NCBI GenBank assembly: GCA_963811265.1
Contig: CAWEQS010000019.1
Span: forward strand, 1 to 64,000
Direction: 5' to 3'
From: JAOUJD01 sp963811265
GTDB taxonomy: Bacteria; Pseudomonadota; Gammaproteobacteria; Burkholderiales; Burkholderiaceae_F
Length of the DNA: 64,000 nt
Shown in pieces: positions 27,524-36,585 of the stretch. Within the stretch, counting starts at the first letter, position 1, and every line of letters starts with the position of its first letter. Position numbers and translations under genes: made by a program. The notes under the pieces were generated by a model. The model was given only the letters and a program-made list of their open reading frames with translations. It did not search any database and had not been told where the DNA came from.

Positions 27524-28307
27524 TCACTCGCCGGTCGCTCGCGCCGGGCGCCCATCGTCAGCATGTTCGGCGAGCAGGTGCGCGAGCAGGACCTCGACGC
27601 TCGCCTGCTCCTCGAGGCAGAAGCGCGCCGCCGTTTCGCCGTGGGGATCGATCCTGACCGTCGTCCAGTGCCGGGGCGCCCGCTGGAACACGATCTCATC
27701 GGTTTCGTCGTCGCCCACGAACAGCACCTGGTCGACGCCCTCGTGCTGGGCGAGGATGCGAAGCGCCTCGAATTTCGTGAGTGCGCCGGGTGGCAGCAGG
27801 TTGAGGACCATCTTGCCGTCGATCACGGTGGGCTGGGGCAGCAACGAGTGCGCGACCGACCGGAGGAACGCGCTCGCTGCCGCAGGATCAGGCGTCGCCG
27901 GTAGTGAAGCGACAGCGACCGGCCCTTGTCCTCGAGGCGCACGCCCTGCCCTCCCCTGGCGGCCAGTCGCACCTTGAGGCTCGCGCGCCAGCGCCTGCAC
28001 GTCTCCTCGAGCGCGCTGGCGTCAGGCTCCACGGGCAGGCCTTCGTTGCCGTGGTTGCCGACGAGATAAGCGATCTCGCAGGGCAGCCGCTCGATCAGGT
28101 CCGCTGCGCGCGGCCCGAGACGACGGCGACGGGAACACGGCGTGCCAACCGGGCGAGTGGACGCGTCACCCGGTCCGTCGCCCGTGCGCGTGCCGGATCG
28201 GCCACGATCGGGGCCAGCGTGCCGTCGAAATCGAACGCGTACAGCGTGTCGCCGCGAGCCAGCCGCTGCAGCTCGGCCCGGCCTTCGTTGGAGAACAGGG
28301 GCATCAC
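27524..28307 (-). pseudogene. otsB: Trehalose-6-phosphate phosphatase, broken by two apparent -1 indels
   Basis: HAD-family phosphatase that would convert trehalose-6-phosphate to trehalose. Three segments are in three frames: the start with YAFDFDGTLAPIVADPA and VAVVSGRA, the middle with AADLIERLP, YLVGNHGNEG and KGRSLSLHYRR, and the end with DGKMVLNLLPPGALTKFEAL, VLFVGDDETDE. Frame changes fall at about 28105 and 27895; adding one base at each gives about 261 residues with all HAD motifs. It is either a decayed gene or, more likely given the other indels here, a sequencing artefact. It starts three bases after otsA. Confidence 0.85.
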
Positions 28308-28310
28308 CGG

Positions 28311-30542
28311 TTAGGTCAATCCTTTCGTCTCGCCGATGCGTGCGCTGATCCGCTCGCGCTGCCGCAACCGTGCCGCCTCCGTCAGCATACGGCCCGCCCA
28401 GCGATACACGTTGAATTCGCGCACCAGTTGCCGCAGGCTGACCATGCGCTCGCGCTGCTCGTTCGCCGGCATCGAAAGCGCGCGGTGGATCGCCTCGGCG
28501 ACCTCCTCCACGTGGTAGGGGTTCACGATCAGCGCCTCGTGCAGTTCGCGCGCCGCTCCGGCGAACTGGCTCAGCACGAGCACGCCGCGCTCGTCGTCGC
28601 GCGCCGCAACGTACTCCTTGGCAACGAGGTTCATGCCGTCGTGCAGGCTCGTGACGACGCAGACGTCGGCGGCGCGGTAGTGCTCGGTCACCGATGCGCT
28701 GCCATGGTGCTCGATCAGCATCCTCACCGGCTCGTAGTCGCCCTTGCCGAAACGCGCGTTGACCTGCGCCGCCGTCGCGCGCACTTGCGCCTCGAACCGC
28801 TGGTACTCGTCGAGCGACGAGCGGCTCGGCGCAGCGATCTGCACGAACGTGAACCTGCCGATCCAATCGGGATGCAGTTCGAACAGGCGCTCGACCGCCA
28901 GGATCCGCTCGACGATGCCCTTCGTGTAATCCAGACGGTCGACGCCAAGGCCGACCAGGTGGTTGGGCCCGACGCCGAGGCGGGCCCGCACCTCGGCCCG
29001 GCATGCCTCGATCGGCTTGCCCGCCGCGCTGTCGGGCCAAGCGATCGAGATTGGGAAGCTCTCGACGCGGGTGAGGCGACCCCGGAACGACACGGTTGAG
29101 GACTCGTGCTCGATGCGCGCCTCGAGGAAGCGGTCGACCGCCTCGAGGAAGTTGTGGCCATGGTAGCGCGTGTGAAAGCCGAGGATCGTGCTGCCCAGCA
29201 GGCCCTCGAGGATCTCGGAGCGCCACGGACAGATGCCGAACGACTCGGAATTCGGCCAGGGAATGTGCCAGAAGGTAATGATGGTGGCGCGCGGCAACCG
29301 CTCGCGAACCAGGCGCGGCAGCAACGCGAAGTGGTAGTCCTGGATGAGAACCACGGGATCGTCCGTCTTCGCCTCCTGCGCCACGGCGTCCGCGAAGCGT
29401 TCGTTGACACGGCGATACTGCCGCCAGTCCTCGTCGCGAAACACCGGGCGAACGTGGGCGATGTGGCACAGAGGCCAGAGGCCTTCGTTCGCGAAACCAT
29501 AGTAGTACCCGCGTTCCTCCTGCTCGGTCAGCCAGATGCGCCGCAGCGTGTAGCTTTGCTCGCCTGGTGGAACGCGAAGGCGGTCGCGCGAGTCGACCAC
29601 CTCGCGGTCGGCAGAGCCGCTTCCGTGAGCGATCCACGTGCCGGAGCAGGCGCGCATCACGGGCTCGACGGCCGTAACCAAGCCGCTTGCCGGTCGCTGC
29701 ACCTCGACGCCGCGCTCGGACTTCACGTGGATGTATGGCTCCCGGTTGGAGACGAGCAGGATCTCGTCCCCGCGCAGTTGCTCGTGCAGCAGCCGGCGCA
29801 GCATTTCCGGGTCCCAGTTGGCTGCAACGTTCTGGTCGGCAAAACGCCGTTCACGCTCGATGTCCCGCAACAGGCTACGCAGGTCCCCCACGAGCGGCTG
29901 GAGCTCCGGCCGCGGCTGGGAGAACGGGCGGATCACGCCCTCGCCCTGCAGCATGGCCCGAACGCCGGCCACCCAGCCACGCCAGCTCATGTGAGCGACC
30001 AGCATCGAGATCAGCGCGAGAATCATGCCGAGGACGGTGAACAGGATGATGACGTAGCGGCGCGTGTCCTGGCTGCGCCGTTCCACGAAGCTGAGGTCGT
30101 GGATAAGCAGCAGCGTCGCGCCGTGGACATCGCCGCGCCGTAGCGGAATGGCCGTGACGTGGACCGGCCCCCTCGGAACCTGCACCATCGATCCGCCCAC
30201 TCCTGGCCTTGCCGACTGGCGGCAGTCGAGGCCACTCGGCATCAGACGGGTCTTGCGCACCAGGTCACCGTCGATGTTGCAGACGCCCAGCGCCAGCAGG
30301 CGTTCGTCATTGGCGACTCGCTCGAGTTGCGGGTCCACGCGCCGCCAGGCTTCCGTCTCGACCGCGTCCAGCACCGGCTCTTCAAGAGCGCGGCCGATGG
30401 TTCCCGCCCGGATATCCAGATCGCGCACGAACCACCGCAAAGTCAGGGAGTCGACGACCGGAACGGTGAAGTACGCCATCGCCAGCATGGCGAGGGTGAG
30501 CGGCAGGAGAAAACGCAGCGATAGTCGGATTGATCGGACCAT
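28311..30542 (-). CDS. otsA: Membrane-anchored sensor/OtsA fusion: trehalose-6-phosphate synthase
   Basis: 743 residues. A membrane span at about residues 9-33, a 125-residue extracytoplasmic domain, a second span at about 160-182 (VIILFTVLGMILALISMLV) and a short HAMP-like linker come first. A GT20 domain follows, with ILLVSNREPYIHV, DRLDYTKGI and SLHDGMNLVAKEYVAARDDE. It should make trehalose-6-phosphate from UDP-glucose and glucose-6-phosphate on the cytoplasmic face. Ordinary OtsA is about 470 residues without membrane segments. The N-terminal part looks like a sensor-kinase input module. otsB follows by three bases; GH15 lies 166 bases upstream. Confidence 0.9.
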   Translation of the reverse strand: MVRSIRLSLRFLLPLTLAMLAMAYFTVPVVDSLTLRWFVRDLDIRAGTIGRALEEPVLDAVETEAWRRVDPQLERVANDERLLALGVCNIDGDLVRKTRLMPSGLDCRQSARPGVGGSMVQVPRGPVHVTAIPLRRGDVHGATLLLIHDLSFVERRSQDTRRYVIILFTVLGMILALISMLVAHMSWRGWVAGVRAMLQGEGVIRPFSQPRPELQPLVGDLRSLLRDIERERRFADQNVAANWDPEMLRRLLHEQLRGDEILLVSNREPYIHVKSERGVEVQRPASGLVTAVEPVMRACSGTWIAHGSGSADREVVDSRDRLRVPPGEQSYTLRRIWLTEQEERGYYYGFANEGLWPLCHIAHVRPVFRDEDWRQYRRVNERFADAVAQEAKTDDPVVLIQDYHFALLPRLVRERLPRATIITFWHIPWPNSESFGICPWRSEILEGLLGSTILGFHTRYHGHNFLEAVDRFLEARIEHESSTVSFRGRLTRVESFPISIAWPDSAAGKPIEACRAEVRARLGVGPNHLVGLGVDRLDYTKGIVERILAVERLFELHPDWIGRFTFVQIAAPSRSSLDEYQRFEAQVRATAAQVNARFGKGDYEPVRMLIEHHGSASVTEHYRAADVCVVTSLHDGMNLVAKEYVAARDDERGVLVLSQFAGAARELHEALIVNPYHVEEVAEAIHRALSMPANEQRERMVSLRQLVREFNVYRWAGRMLTEAARLRQRERISARIGETKGLT

Positions 30543-30708
30543 TGAACTCGCGCACCGGCGGGAACTGCAGCGGCGCGTTGGGTCGGCGACCTCGGCGTCC
30601 GGAAACCGAAGCCGGTGTAAAGGAAGAAGAATGTCGACCTTACCAACCTCGGGGCACGCGGTCTGTAATCCTATCTACGTAGGGGTATGCACCCGCTTCC
30701 GCGTCGAA

Positions 30709-32406
30709 TCAGAACGCGTCGTCCCAGCGACGGCTCAAACGCATCGCGCACATGATGATGCCAACCATGCTGTACGTCTGTGGAAAGTTCCCCCACAGCC
30801 GGCCGGTCTGCACGTCGATGTCCTCTGACAGCAGGCCGAACTGGTTGCGGGCCGCGAGCAGGCGCTCGAACTCGCTCACGGCGCGGTCCCGCTCGCCGAG
30901 CAGCGCCAGCGACTGGATCCACCAGAACGTGCACACGAGGAACGCCGTGTCCGGGACGCCGAAGTCATCGGGCTTGTCGTAACGCAGCAGGAAGTCGCCG
31001 CGGCGCAGGTGCCGCTCGATCGCGGCCACCGTGGAGCGCAGGCGCGGATCGTCCCGGTGCAGGAAGCCGACTTCACCGAGCACAAGCAGGCTTGCGTCGG
31101 CGAAGTGGCCGCCGAATGTGGCGGCGAATCCACCGAGTTCGTCGCTCCACGCATTCGCGCACACCTGCGCGTGGATCGCGTCGGCCCGCTCGCGCCAGTA
31201 GGGGACGCGATCGGGGTCCACGCGCTCCGCGATCCTGGCCAGGCGGTCGCACGCGGCCCAGCACATCACAGACGAAAAAGTGTGCACTTCACGCCGGCCA
31301 CGGAATTCCCAGATGCCGGCGTCTGGCTTCATGTACTTCGCGTAGGCCTGCTCTCCAAGCGGTTCGAGCCGCTGCAGCAGGGCACGGTCGCCGAGCGTAT
31401 CGAGGCGGTGGTCGAAGAATGCATGCGAGACGCCCAGGATCGCCGCCCCGTACACGTCGTGCTGGATCTGCTCCCAGGCCTGGTTCCCGACACGCACCGG
31501 TCCGATGCCGTCGAATCCGGCGAGATGGATGGCCAGGCGCTCGGTCAGCCGGCTTTCGCCGCTCAGCCCGTAAACCGGCTGCAGTGATGCCGGATCGGAG
31601 TCGACGATGATGTTCTCGATGTAGCGCAAGTAGCGCTCCAGCGATCCCGTGGCGCCCAGGCGATTGAGCGCGTTGATGACGAAGTAAGCGTCCCTGAGCC
31701 AGCAGTAACGGTAGTCCCAGTTGCGTTCGGTTCCTGGCGCCTCTGGCACCGAGGTGGTGAGCGCGGCGATGACCGCGCCGGTGTCGTCGAAGGTGTTCAG
31801 CTTCAGCGTGATCGCCGCGCGTATCACCGCGTCCTGCCAGTCGAATGGCACGGCCAGGTTGCGGACCCAGCGGCGCCAGTAGCGCTGCGTCTCCTCGAGC
31901 ATCGCCCGGCCCGCCTCCGACGGGCTCGATTGCAGGGTTTCATCCGGGCCGAGCACGAAGGTGTAGCAATCGTCGATCAGCATCGGGTTGTGCTCGATGA
32001 CGTGCGTGATCGGGGCATCTGTCGTCAGTCGCAGCGGATACACCGGTATTCCCGCACGGATATGGTGCGTGCCGAATGTGATCGGCGGTTGTTCCTCGCC
32101 ATAGCCCGAGCGCGGCAGGAAGCGGACGCGCACGCGCGGCCGTCCCGCGAGCCGCCGGACGATCCGGACGAGACCGACCGGAGCGAAGATGCGGCCGTGC
32201 TGGTGGAAACGGGGGGCGAAGTCGATGATCTCGATCCGGCCGCCATCCTCATCTTCGATCTCGGAGCGCAGGATCGCCGTGTTCTTGAGGTAGTGCTGCC
32301 GGATCGACGTCCGCCGTTCGAGCTCGATGTCGAACCGGCCTTCGGGACTGTCGCCGTTGAGCAGCGAGCAGAACACCGGGTCGCCGTCGAACCGCGGCAC
32401 GCACAT
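30709..32406 (-). CDS. GH15 glucoamylase-like hydrolase, 5' truncated
   Basis: 565 residues of the glycoside hydrolase family 15 type (trehalase or glucoamylase-like). Motifs: WDYRYCWLRDAYFVINAL near residue 230, and the catalytic acid region QFGLLSEDIDVQTGRLWGNF near the end. Family members normally begin about 30 residues earlier with an IGNG..ALVD.. segment. Here the homology starts abruptly at LWMCVPRFDGDPVF, and an in-frame TAG (the metZ stop) lies ten codons upstream of the ATG. So the N-terminus is missing, and activity is uncertain. It forms a block with otsA and otsB. Confidence 0.85.
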   Translation of the reverse strand: MCVPRFDGDPVFCSLLNGDSPEGRFDIELERRTSIRQHYLKNTAILRSEIEDEDGGRIEIIDFAPRFHQHGRIFAPVGLVRIVRRLAGRPRVRVRFLPRSGYGEEQPPITFGTHHIRAGIPVYPLRLTTDAPITHVIEHNPMLIDDCYTFVLGPDETLQSSPSEAGRAMLEETQRYWRRWVRNLAVPFDWQDAVIRAAITLKLNTFDDTGAVIAALTTSVPEAPGTERNWDYRYCWLRDAYFVINALNRLGATGSLERYLRYIENIIVDSDPASLQPVYGLSGESRLTERLAIHLAGFDGIGPVRVGNQAWEQIQHDVYGAAILGVSHAFFDHRLDTLGDRALLQRLEPLGEQAYAKYMKPDAGIWEFRGRREVHTFSSVMCWAACDRLARIAERVDPDRVPYWRERADAIHAQVCANAWSDELGGFAATFGGHFADASLLVLGEVGFLHRDDPRLRSTVAAIERHLRRGDFLLRYDKPDDFGVPDTAFLVCTFWWIQSLALLGERDRAVSEFERLLAARNQFGLLSEDIDVQTGRLWGNFPQTYSMVGIIMCAMRLSRRWDDAF

Positions 32407-32433
32407 CCACAGGGGATTGCCGCGCGGCCCCCG

Positions 32434-33624
32434 CTACCGCGGCAAGGCGCCGGCGAGGTCGGCCTTCAGGTCAGCGATCGACTCCAGGCCGACAGCGACC
32501 CGCACGAGCCCTTCAGTGATGCCTGCGCGCTCGCGCGCCTCCGGGCTGAGCCGCCCGTGCGTCGTGGTCGCCGGATGCGTGATCGTGGTGCGCGTGTCGC
32601 CGAGGTTCGCGGTGATCGACATGATCCGCGTGGCGTCGATCAGGCGCCACGCGCGCGCGCGCTGCTCTTCGGGAGACGCGCCACCGACGTCGAAGGCGAC
32701 CACGGCACCCGGCAGCGACTGCTGGCGCGCCGCAAGCGCGGCCTGCGGATGCGACGCCAGGCCCGGGAAGTGGACGCGGGCCACGCCAGGCTGCCGTTCG
32801 AGCCATTCCGCCAGCTGCTGCGCCGAAGCACTCTGGGCGCGCATCCTCACCGACAGCGTCTCCAGCCCCTTCAGCAGCACCCACGCGTTGAACGCGGACA
32901 GGCTCGGACCGGTCGTGCGCAGCACCGGCAGCACCAGGTCGCGGATCAGCGCCTTCGACCCCAGCACGGCGCCGCCGACGACGCGCCCCTGCCCATCGAG
33001 GTACTTGGTCGCCGAGTGCATCACGGCGTCGACCCCGAACTCGAGCGGCCGCTGCGCAACCGGCGTGCAGAAGCAGTTGTCGACGACCGTCACGGCACCG
33101 ATCTCGCGACCGATCCTCGCGAACTCGGCGAGGTCGACGATCTCCATCAGGGGATTGGACGGCGTCTCGCAGAACAGCAGCCGCGTGCGGGGCGTCGCCG
33201 CCGCTCGCCAGGCGGCGGAATCCGTCGCGCGGACATAGGTGACTTCGACGCCGAAGCGCGCCAGGACGGTCGAGAAGAGCTGGACCGTGGCGCCGAAGAC
33301 GTTGGCGGCGCAGACCACGTGGTCGCCGGCCTTCAGGACGGCCAGGCACGTCGCCATCAGGGCTGCCATGCCCGACGAGGTGGCGAGGCAGTCCTCGGCC
33401 CCTTCGAGCGAGGCCAGCCGCCGCTCGAACATGGAGACGGTCGGGTTGCTGAAGCGCGAGTAGACGTAGCCGGGCTCCGCGCCGGAGAACCGCGCCGCCG
33501 CCTGCGCCGCGCTCCCGAACACGAAGCTCGAAGTGAGGAACAGCGCCTCGCTGTGCTCGTTGAACGCGGAACGCTCGGTGCCGGCGCGCACCGCGCGCGT
33601 GTCGAAGTCGAGTGGTTCGGACAT
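32434..33624 (-). CDS. metZ: O-succinylhomoserine sulfhydrylase
   Basis: 396-residue PLP enzyme that makes homocysteine from O-succinylhomoserine and sulfide. It starts MSEPLDFDTRAVRAGTERS. The PLP lysine is in HSATKYLDGQGRVVGG, and SSGMAALMA and NPLMEIVDL are family motifs. The position after purF and the length fit MetZ better than cystathionine synthase. The ATG follows a terminator U-tract by one base with no normal Shine-Dalgarno, and a SAM-II-like riboswitch lies upstream, so expression should fall when S-adenosylmethionine is high. Confidence 0.93.
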   Translation of the reverse strand: MSEPLDFDTRAVRAGTERSAFNEHSEALFLTSSFVFGSAAQAAARFSGAEPGYVYSRFSNPTVSMFERRLASLEGAEDCLATSSGMAALMATCLAVLKAGDHVVCAANVFGATVQLFSTVLARFGVEVTYVRATDSAAWRAAATPRTRLLFCETPSNPLMEIVDLAEFARIGREIGAVTVVDNCFCTPVAQRPLEFGVDAVMHSATKYLDGQGRVVGGAVLGSKALIRDLVLPVLRTTGPSLSAFNAWVLLKGLETLSVRMRAQSASAQQLAEWLERQPGVARVHFPGLASHPQAALAARQQSLPGAVVAFDVGGASPEEQRARAWRLIDATRIMSITANLGDTRTTITHPATTTHGRLSPEARERAGITEGLVRVAVGLESIADLKADLAGALPR

Positions 33625-33625
33625 G

Positions 33626-33656
33626 AAAAAACCCGCTGGGCCAAAGCGCAGCGGGT
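33626..33656 (-). terminator. Intrinsic terminator between SAM-II-like aptamer and metZ
   Basis: On the minus strand ACCCGCTG (33649-33656) pairs with CAGCGGGT (33631-33638) across a ten-base loop, followed by six T residues and then C and the metZ ATG. It can end purF transcripts and can act as the expression platform of the riboswitch just upstream. Confidence 0.85.
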
Positions 33657-33663
33657 CTTGTCT

Positions 33664-33718
33664 GCTCGCTTTAGCCGTATTTGTTAAGCGCCCGCAAGCT
33701 GAAATCAAATCGGCGCGA
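33664..33718 (-). ncRNA. SAM-II-like riboswitch upstream of metZ
   Basis: The minus strand carries, in order, TCGCGCCGATTTGA, GCTTGCGGGCGC, TTAACAAATACGGCTAAAG. These match the SAM-II aptamer landmarks: a GCGCC/GGCGC P1 stem, the GAUUUGA loop, a UUGC segment, then AACAAAU and GCUAAA. AUUUG in the loop is complementary to CAAAU downstream, which forms the pseudoknot. The layout parallels the published SAM-II sequence from a metX leader. It lies between the purF stop and the metZ terminator. Recognised by eye; ligand binding is inferred. Confidence 0.85.
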
Positions 33719-33739
33719 TGAACGGATGATACCCGATGC

Positions 33740-35257
33740 CTAATCGGCCCCCGCCAGGTTCAGGTTCAGCTGCGACTTCGGCTCGCCGTCGCTGCCCGCC
33801 GCGAGTTCGCGCGCGGCTTCGAGCCGGTCGAGGTACTCGGGCGTGACGTCGCCGGTGATGTAGACGCCGTCGAAGCAGCTCGCCTCGAAGCTCGTGAGGT
33901 GCGGCCCCAGTTCCTGCACCGAGCGCTTCATCGCCTCGATGTCCTGGTAGACGAGGCCGTCGGCCTCGATCATCCGTTCGATCTCCTCGTCCGACCGGCC
34001 GTGCGCAATCAGTTCGCTGCGGGTGGGCATGTCGATTCCGTAGACGTTCGGGTAGCGCACCGGCGGCGCCGCCGAGGCGAAGATGACCTTGTGGGCTCCC
34101 GACTCGCGGGCCATGTGGACGATCTCGCGCGAGGTGGTCCCGCGCACGATGGAGTCGTCGACGAGCAGCACGTTCTTGCCCTTGAACTCCGCGGGCAGCG
34201 TCGTGAGCTTCTGCCGAACGCTCTTACGGCGCACGGCCTGGCCCGGCATGATGAACGTGCGGCCCACGTAGCGGTTCTTGAAGAATCCTTCGCGGAACTT
34301 CAGCCCCAGCTTCATGGCGAGCTGCATCGCGGCCGGGCGCGAGGTGTCCGGAATCGGCATCACGACGTCGATGTCGCCCAGCGGAAACTGCCGCTCGACC
34401 TTCTCCGCGAGGTGCTCGCCCATCTTCAGGCGCGAACCGTACACGCTGACCCCGTCCATCACGGAGTCCGGGCGCGCGAAGTACACGTACTCGAATATGC
34501 AGGGATTCAGCGACGCCTTCTCCGCGCACTGCTGCGAGTAGAAGTTGCCGTCGATGTCGATGAAGATGGCCTCGCCCGGGGCGACGTCGCGAACGAACTT
34601 GAACCCGAGGCCCTCGATCGCCACCGACTCGCTCGCCACCAGGTACTCGGTCCCGGCGTCCGTCTCGTTGATGCCGTAGCAAAGCGGGCGGATGCCGAAC
34701 GGATCGCGGAACGCGAGGATGCCGTGGCCGGCGACGTGCGCGACGCACGCATACGCACCGCGCACGCGGCGGTGCAGGCCGGCGACCGCGCCGAAGATCG
34801 TTGCGGGATCGAGCGTGTACGAGTTCGTGCCCTCCTGCAGTTCGTGCGCGAGCACGTTCAGCAGGACCTCGGAGTCGGAGTTGGTGTTGATGTGCCGCCG
34901 ATCGATGCGGAACATCTCGCTCTTCAGCTGCTCCGTGTTCGTCAGGTTGCCGTTGTGCCCGAGGGTGATGCCGAACGGCGCGTTGACGTAGAACGGCTGC
35001 GCTTCCTCGACATTGCTCGCCGAACCTGCCGTCGGGTAACGGACGTGGGCGATGCCGACGTTGCCGACCAGGTTGCGCATGTTCCGCGTGCGGAAGATCT
35101 CGCGCACCATGCCGTTGCCCTTCCACATCGCGAACGAACTGCCCTGTCCCGTCGCGATGCCCGCTGCATCCTGACCACGGTGCTGCAGCAGTTGCAGCGA
35201 GTCATAGAGCAACTGGTTCACCGGTCCCGTCGCAACCACTCCGACGATGCCGCACAT
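33740..35257 (-). CDS. purF: Amidophosphoribosyltransferase
   Basis: First committed enzyme of purine synthesis, 505 residues. Mature N-terminal Cys nucleophile in MCGIVGVV, class-II glutaminase domain, then the PRPP loop VLLVDDSIVRGTTSREIV. It starts 12 bases after cvpA, the standard cvpA-purF pair. Confidence 0.98.
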   Translation of the reverse strand: MCGIVGVVATGPVNQLLYDSLQLLQHRGQDAAGIATGQGSSFAMWKGNGMVREIFRTRNMRNLVGNVGIAHVRYPTAGSASNVEEAQPFYVNAPFGITLGHNGNLTNTEQLKSEMFRIDRRHINTNSDSEVLLNVLAHELQEGTNSYTLDPATIFGAVAGLHRRVRGAYACVAHVAGHGILAFRDPFGIRPLCYGINETDAGTEYLVASESVAIEGLGFKFVRDVAPGEAIFIDIDGNFYSQQCAEKASLNPCIFEYVYFARPDSVMDGVSVYGSRLKMGEHLAEKVERQFPLGDIDVVMPIPDTSRPAAMQLAMKLGLKFREGFFKNRYVGRTFIMPGQAVRRKSVRQKLTTLPAEFKGKNVLLVDDSIVRGTTSREIVHMARESGAHKVIFASAAPPVRYPNVYGIDMPTRSELIAHGRSDEEIERMIEADGLVYQDIEAMKRSVQELGPHLTSFEASCFDGVYITGDVTPEYLDRLEAARELAAGSDGEPKSQLNLNLAGAD

Positions 35258-35269
35258 GGTTTTCTCCCC

Positions 35270-35767
35270 TCAGCCCTGCGCCAGCCCGCGCACGCGATCG
35301 AGCGACTCCGGCAACAAGGGCGAAGCGAATGCTACGCCCGCCTGCAGCCAGGGTAACAACATGGACTGCTTCCACCACCCCGCCTCGGGCACGTGAGTGC
35401 CGCTCGCCAGCAGGACTACCACTCCGAGCACCAGCGCGGCACGCGCGAATCCGAAGACGGCCCCGAGCAGGCGATCCAGCGTCGACAGCTTCACCGCCGT
35501 CATCAACGCCCTGAGCAATGCACCGACCAGCGCGGCGAGGATCAACACCCCGGCGAGGATCAGCAGCGCGCCGAGCACCGTCTGCAGCGTGGGAGGCTCG
35601 ATCGGCAGCATGGCCCCGACCCGCTCGGCGAAGAAGAACGCAAGGACCAGGCCGAGCACCCAGCCGGCCAGCGACACGATCTCCCGCGTCACCCCGCGCA
35701 GCAGTCCAACGAGCACCGACACCAGGAACACTGAGGCGATGATCCAGTCGACCGTGGGCACGCTCAC
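35270..35767 (-). CDS. cvpA: CvpA family inner-membrane protein
   Basis: 165 residues with four hydrophobic segments (for example VDWIIASVFLVSVLVGLLRG and TVLGALLILAGVLILAALVG), named for colicin V production and linked to purine regulation and envelope resistance. The start is GTG at 35767 directly after the dedD stop, or a second GTG at 35761 that has GAGG five bases upstream. Confidence 0.94.
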   Translation of the reverse strand: MSVPTVDWIIASVFLVSVLVGLLRGVTREIVSLAGWVLGLVLAFFFAERVGAMLPIEPPTLQTVLGALLILAGVLILAALVGALLRALMTAVKLSTLDRLLGAVFGFARAALVLGVVVLLASGTHVPEAGWWKQSMLLPWLQAGVAFASPLLPESLDRVRGLAQG

Positions 35768-35768
35768 C

Positions 35769-36567
35769 TCAGAGCGCGACCAGGTTGCCGTTGATGCCCT
35801 GAGCCTTCAGGCGCGCCCGCGCCTTCTCGGCGTCTTCGCGCGTCGCGTACGGTCCGATCCGCACCCGATGGCGCACGCCGTCCTTGGTCTCGACGACTTC
35901 CGTGTACGTCGTGAACCCGCCCTTCTTGAGCCTCTCGACGAGTTCGCGCGCCGCCTTTTCACTGGCCGGCGCCGCGGCCTGAACGGCGAATTTTCCGGCT
36001 TTCGACGCCGGCGCCGACGGTCTCGGGCGGCTCGGACGCCTTGCGCGCCACCGCCGCCTTTGACGGCGTTGCTTCGTCGGTCTTCGTCTCGGTCTTTGCC
36101 GCCGCCATCGGTTCGGAAGGTGGTTTCGGGGCTGCCGGGGCCGCCGGCACCGCCGGCGCCGTCGACTTCGCTTCTGCCTTCGCTTCGACCCGGGCGTCCG
36201 TCTTCGACTCCGCCTTGGCGGGAGCCACGACTGGCGCCTGGTCGGGCGGAGGCGTGCCGGCGTCGGCGGCAGGCACGGGGGGCAGCGACAAGCGCGGCGT
36301 GAAGGGCGTGCGCTCGCTCGGAATGTCGATCGGGATGTTCTCGTTGACCGGCTTGGGGTTCGGATCGAGCACCATCGGCACGATGATCGCGACGGCCAGC
36401 AGCAGGGCCGACGCGCCGATCAGCCGATGGCGAGCCCGCGCGCGCAAGCCTGCGGCAGGATCGAGCCGCGGATCGACGTCGTCGTCTTGGGACAGTGGAG
36501 GACGGGAGGCCGGCTTGTCGCCGGCGCTGGCTGTGCGCTTCTTCGAACGCCAGAACGCAAGACCCAT
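35769..36567 (-). CDS. dedD: DedD-like SPOR-domain protein, apparent +1 indel
   Basis: Cell-division protein type: short cytoplasmic part, one membrane span (LIGASALLLAVAIIVPMVL, about residues 49-67), a long Ala/Pro/Lys-rich periplasmic linker, and a C-terminal SPOR domain that binds septal peptidoglycan. The SPOR part (KAGKFAVQAAAPASEKAARE to INGNLVAL) is out of frame with the rest; one extra base near 36006 explains this. The repaired protein is 265 residues. It sits between folC and cvpA as in other Burkholderiales. Confidence 0.88.
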
Positions 36568-36585
36568 CCAGACTCCAGAAGATCC

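Noticed and set aside
32407..32520. GH15 N-terminus hidden in another frame overlapping the metZ end
   Set aside because: None of the frames across the metZ end shows the expected IGNG..ALVD segment.
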